A DNA stretch of 41,660 nt from Verrucomicrobiota bacterium (GTDB taxonomy: Bacteria > Verrucomicrobiota > Verrucomicrobiia > Verrucomicrobiales > Akkermansiaceae), in assembly GCA_026397725.1 (NCBI GenBank), contig JAPLUI010000066.1, forward strand, positions 1-41,660, given 5' to 3'. The notes under the pieces are model-generated. The model searched no databases, was not told where the DNA came from, and saw only the letters and a program-made list of their open reading frames with translations. Below are positions 39,364 through 41,660 of the stretch, in pieces. Each line of letters starts with the position of its first letter. The stretch's first letter is position 1. The position numbers and the translations under genes were made by a program.

Positions 39364-41348
39364 TACGGAGTCACGCTGAGATTGTCGAAGCAGTTGGGGT
39401 CATAGCTGGACATCAGGTAGGCCCTGCCGCTTTTGTGGGCGGGATAGAATTCTTCATACCGCACCCGGGCCACTTCCCTGCTGTCTATGCTGGCGGTCAG
39501 CTCATCACCCTTGAGCACCAGCGTCAAATGATGCCAGGTTGCTGGAATGAAGCTGTCTATCTTGCCGGTCGCGAGGGGTGGCACCTTCAACTCGTTATTC
39601 ACTCCAGCCACAACCGATGCCTCAATCGACCACGTGCCATCCTGTTGGAGGACCAGGCCTGCGCCGCGCTGTTCGCCGCACCAGTAGCGTCCGCCAATCC
39701 CGGCCTTGCCGGCGGTGACCAGCACATCCGCCTGGATGGTGTAGTCGGTCCAGTTAAGGTCACCGAAAATGGTGTGAGGTTGATCACCTCCAGCGCCACC
39801 CCAAATAATGCCTTCTTTCGGCGAGAGTTGTTTCAGGCATAGGCCTTTGCCATCTGCGTGCTTGGCGGCTTCAAACGAGCCTTTCATATCGGTGGTGTAT
39901 TTCGCAATCGCGCCCGCGGCATAGCTTTCGAAGTCATCCTTGTAGGGCAACGGGAAGGCCGCAATGGGCGGCGGCGCCGGATGCGCTCCTTTCCTCTGGC
40001 CGGTGGTGGTACTCAGCGTATAGATGCTGTTGCCTTCCAGGGGAATGGTAAAGGTGCCGTTTGTCAGGCGCAGGGGTTTCTCCTCAATGAACTGGATCTT
40101 CCCGTTCGATTTCCACACATGCACGTCGCCTTTGGCCAGCTTGCCCGTGACCTGCACGTGGATGTTCGTCGGCTTGTCCGTGCAGACGATCAAACTCCAG
40201 TCTCCATTCTTCGGATCGCGCAAGGCCACATAGCTCCCTTTCCACGTGTTGGTCTCGATTTTGGCACAGGCTTTGTCCATGTAGCGCCAGCCGGATTCAG
40301 TAAACTGCGTGGTGTGGGCGGTGGTCCACACCGCCGGGTAGACATCATAGTTACCGGACCACGGAGTGTCCGCCAACATCAGGCCCGCGCCGTGAAAAGC
40401 GAGCCCCGGATACATGCCGGACAACATGGGCCACACCTCGGTTTTCGTGATCCGGCTGCGGATGTAGTTCTTGTTATAGACTTGCGCCAGCAGCATCGCC
40501 ATTTCCCAGGTCTTGCCGCTGTAGCAGAACTCCTCGCTGGACCATAGCGGCTTGCCGGTGGCGATGACCTTCTCGGCAGCGTGTTTTCCTTCCGCCTCGA
40601 TCTGTGGACCAAACTCGTTAGGATAATGGTAGCCGACCGCTTGAATCACCTTGTCCGCCTCGGGATTCCTCGCCAAATCATCGAATATTTGCCAGCTCCC
40701 GTTGTTGTCAGGAGCTTGCAGTTTCACATCCGCATAGCCATGGGCATCCATCGTCGGCCGCAAGGTCTTGACAATCCAGTTGAGGTCGCAACCCTTTTCG
40801 TTCCACGCCGCCGCCACCCAGTCCATTTTCAGACCGTACTGTTTCTTCGCCACATCCAGAAACGCGACAAACCAATCCGCCGCCTCCTGCGACCACGGAT
40901 TCGGAATCCAACCTGGATAACTCCAGGGCAGGCAATCCAACACCACCTTCGGATTGCGCTTGCGCGCCTCGGCCATGAGCCAGAACTCGTAGCCACGTGG
41001 CACGGGATTCTTGAGTTCCTCGCGGGTAATAACATGCGACGCTTCAGTACCGCAGGTTGAGTTTTCGCCGCCGCCGATCTCAACCTTGAGATGCTGGAGG
41101 TTCGCGCCGAATTTCGGCTTGAACATGTAGTCCAAAACTTCGGACCGCAGCTTTTCGGGATAATCCACCAGATTCCTCGTCGATGCCCCCGCGCTCACCA
41201 CGCCGATGCCTTCGAAGACCCGGCCCTTGTCCGCGTCATCCAGCACGATCTTGGTCTGACCCAACACCGGTGTTATGAATAACATCGCGGCGACGCCGCA
41301 CGACCCAACGTATTTGCGTTTCATATCTGTGTTAGCCCTTCGATTCAT
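39363..41348 (-). CDS. GH59 beta-galactosidase/galactocerebrosidase-like enzyme
   Basis: The 661-residue protein has a signal peptide (MKRKYVGSCGVAAMLFITPV, Met1 or Met9). The TIM barrel starts at IVLDDADKGRVFEGIG. The catalytic Glu184 lies in VAAAWNEKGCD (acid/base) and Glu272 in PLWSSEEFCYSG (nucleophile), by analogy with galactocerebrosidase. A central sandwich follows, then a C-terminal lectin-like domain (YKDDFESYAAG..., IDSREVARVRYEEF), as in mammalian GALC, which also binds substrate with its lectin domain. GH59 enzymes cleave terminal beta-galactose. The start lies 4 nt after the DUF5703 stop and the end overlaps the GH116 start, so the genes form one operon. An internally deleted paralogue is at 2471-4009. 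Confidence 0.9.
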   Translation of the reverse strand: MNRRANTDMKRKYVGSCGVAAMLFITPVLGQTKIVLDDADKGRVFEGIGVVSAGASTRNLVDYPEKLRSEVLDYMFKPKFGANLQHLKVEIGGGENSTCGTEASHVITREELKNPVPRGYEFWLMAEARKRNPKVVLDCLPWSYPGWIPNPWSQEAADWFVAFLDVAKKQYGLKMDWVAAAWNEKGCDLNWIVKTLRPTMDAHGYADVKLQAPDNNGSWQIFDDLARNPEADKVIQAVGYHYPNEFGPQIEAEGKHAAEKVIATGKPLWSSEEFCYSGKTWEMAMLLAQVYNKNYIRSRITKTEVWPMLSGMYPGLAFHGAGLMLADTPWSGNYDVYPAVWTTAHTTQFTESGWRYMDKACAKIETNTWKGSYVALRDPKNGDWSLIVCTDKPTNIHVQVTGKLAKGDVHVWKSNGKIQFIEEKPLRLTNGTFTIPLEGNSIYTLSTTTGQRKGAHPAPPPIAAFPLPYKDDFESYAAGAIAKYTTDMKGSFEAAKHADGKGLCLKQLSPKEGIIWGGAGGDQPHTIFGDLNWTDYTIQADVLVTAGKAGIGGRYWCGEQRGAGLVLQQDGTWSIEASVVAGVNNELKVPPLATGKIDSFIPATWHHLTLVLKGDELTASIDSREVARVRYEEFYPAHKSGRAYLMSSYDPNCFDNLSVTP

Positions 41349-41351
41349 GGT

Positions 41352-41660
41352 TCATTTTCCTAGCATGTTGACAACGTCTTTGGCCCGGGACTCGGGCGTG
41401 ACGATGAGCTTCTCCAGTTTGCCCGACTTGATCACGCCTTCGACGGTGGTGTTGTACGGCGCGTGGAGTTTGAACGCGCAGTCCCAATCCTTGGGCCACG
41501 CGGGCAGCAAATAAATCTTTCGACCATCGGCCTGCAGCAGCATGGATTGCAAAGCGATGAGCAGCACCGAGCCATGATCCTGGTCCGGAACCCAGTCGAA
41601 GTTCGGCCCCCAGAAGGTCGGGAACCGCGATTCTCCGTGCTTGGAGCGGGCACGCTGCAC
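41352..41660 (-). CDS. C-terminus of a DUF5703-type protein (5' end outside window)
   Basis: The frame is open from the window edge and ends 3 nt before the GH59 ATG. The 102 residues contain FPTFWGPNFDWVPDQDHG, VLLIALQSMLLQADGRKIYL and LPAWPKDWDCAFKLHAPYNT, the usual end of DUF5703/GH95-like proteins: end of the toroid, then a small beta-domain with the hydrophobic LLPAWPKDWD segment. It would be a paralogue of the gene that fills 1-2436, so each side of the window holds a DUF5703-GH59 pair. The internal GTG at 41660 is not a real start. Confidence 0.75.
   Translation of the reverse strand: MQRARSKHGESRFPTFWGPNFDWVPDQDHGSVLLIALQSMLLQADGRKIYLLPAWPKDWDCAFKLHAPYNTTVEGVIKSGKLEKLIVTPESRAKDVVNMLGK

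Noticed and set aside
1..41660. Frequent GTTAG/CTAAC pentamers in the GC-rich genes, perhaps a recognition motif
   Set aside because: I counted some 45 by eye, which is not above what base composition alone would give for both strands over this length.

Overview
The window looks like a chromosome segment of a member of the PVC group, most likely Verrucomicrobiota or a close relative. This is inferred from GC-rich coding, long runs of secreted and Tat-exported glycoside hydrolases, DUF5703, DUF6288 and DUF1080 proteins, and dispersed palindromic and heptanucleotide repeats of the kind common in that group. No rRNA, tRNA or taxonomic marker is present. Every gene I accept lies on the minus strand, so transcription runs from high to low coordinates.

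Right part (41660 to 31849): a carbohydrate-degradation cluster. In transcription order it holds the C-terminus of a DUF5703-type protein, an intact GH59 beta-galactosidase-like enzyme, a GH116 enzyme, a DUF1080 protein, a second GH116 enzyme, a hairpin-rich element, and the broken N-terminus of a GH78 rhamnosidase.

Middle part (31738 to 15773): an island of DNA-modification and conflict genes. It opens with a Res-like helicase-nuclease and a NYN RNase, then one intact ORF6N gene plus two damaged copies. A tightly packed run follows: Mod methyltransferase, a second DNA methyltransferase, a protein kinase fused to a P-loop ATPase, an unrecognised Rossmann-like protein, and a RelE-like/UvrD-type helicase. 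The last five genes are joined by 4-nt overlaps or a 1-nt gap, so they are probably made and used together. The three middle genes are visibly AT-richer than the flanks.

The Mod gene is unusual. Its reading frame runs through four palindromic tracts of degenerate CTAGTGG/CCACTAG heptamers and one unrelated 26-bp inverted repeat. One heptamer palindrome contains a complete gene for a four-helix-bundle protein of the 23S-rRNA intervening-sequence (S23/IVP) family in another frame.

Left part (15732 to 1): a second carbohydrate cluster. It holds a frameshifted GH78 rhamnosidase, a very large DUF6288/PA14/LamG protein, a sialate-O-acetylesterase-like protein, a GH29 fucosidase, an acetyl-xylan-esterase-like hydrolase, a GH59 copy with its catalytic core deleted, and the N-terminal 812 codons of a DUF5703 protein. 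Together the enzymes point to breakdown of an acetylated, rhamnose-, fucose- and galactose-containing glycan. No transporter, SusC/D pair, sulfatase or regulator is in the window.

All family assignments are from motif recognition by eye, not database searches.
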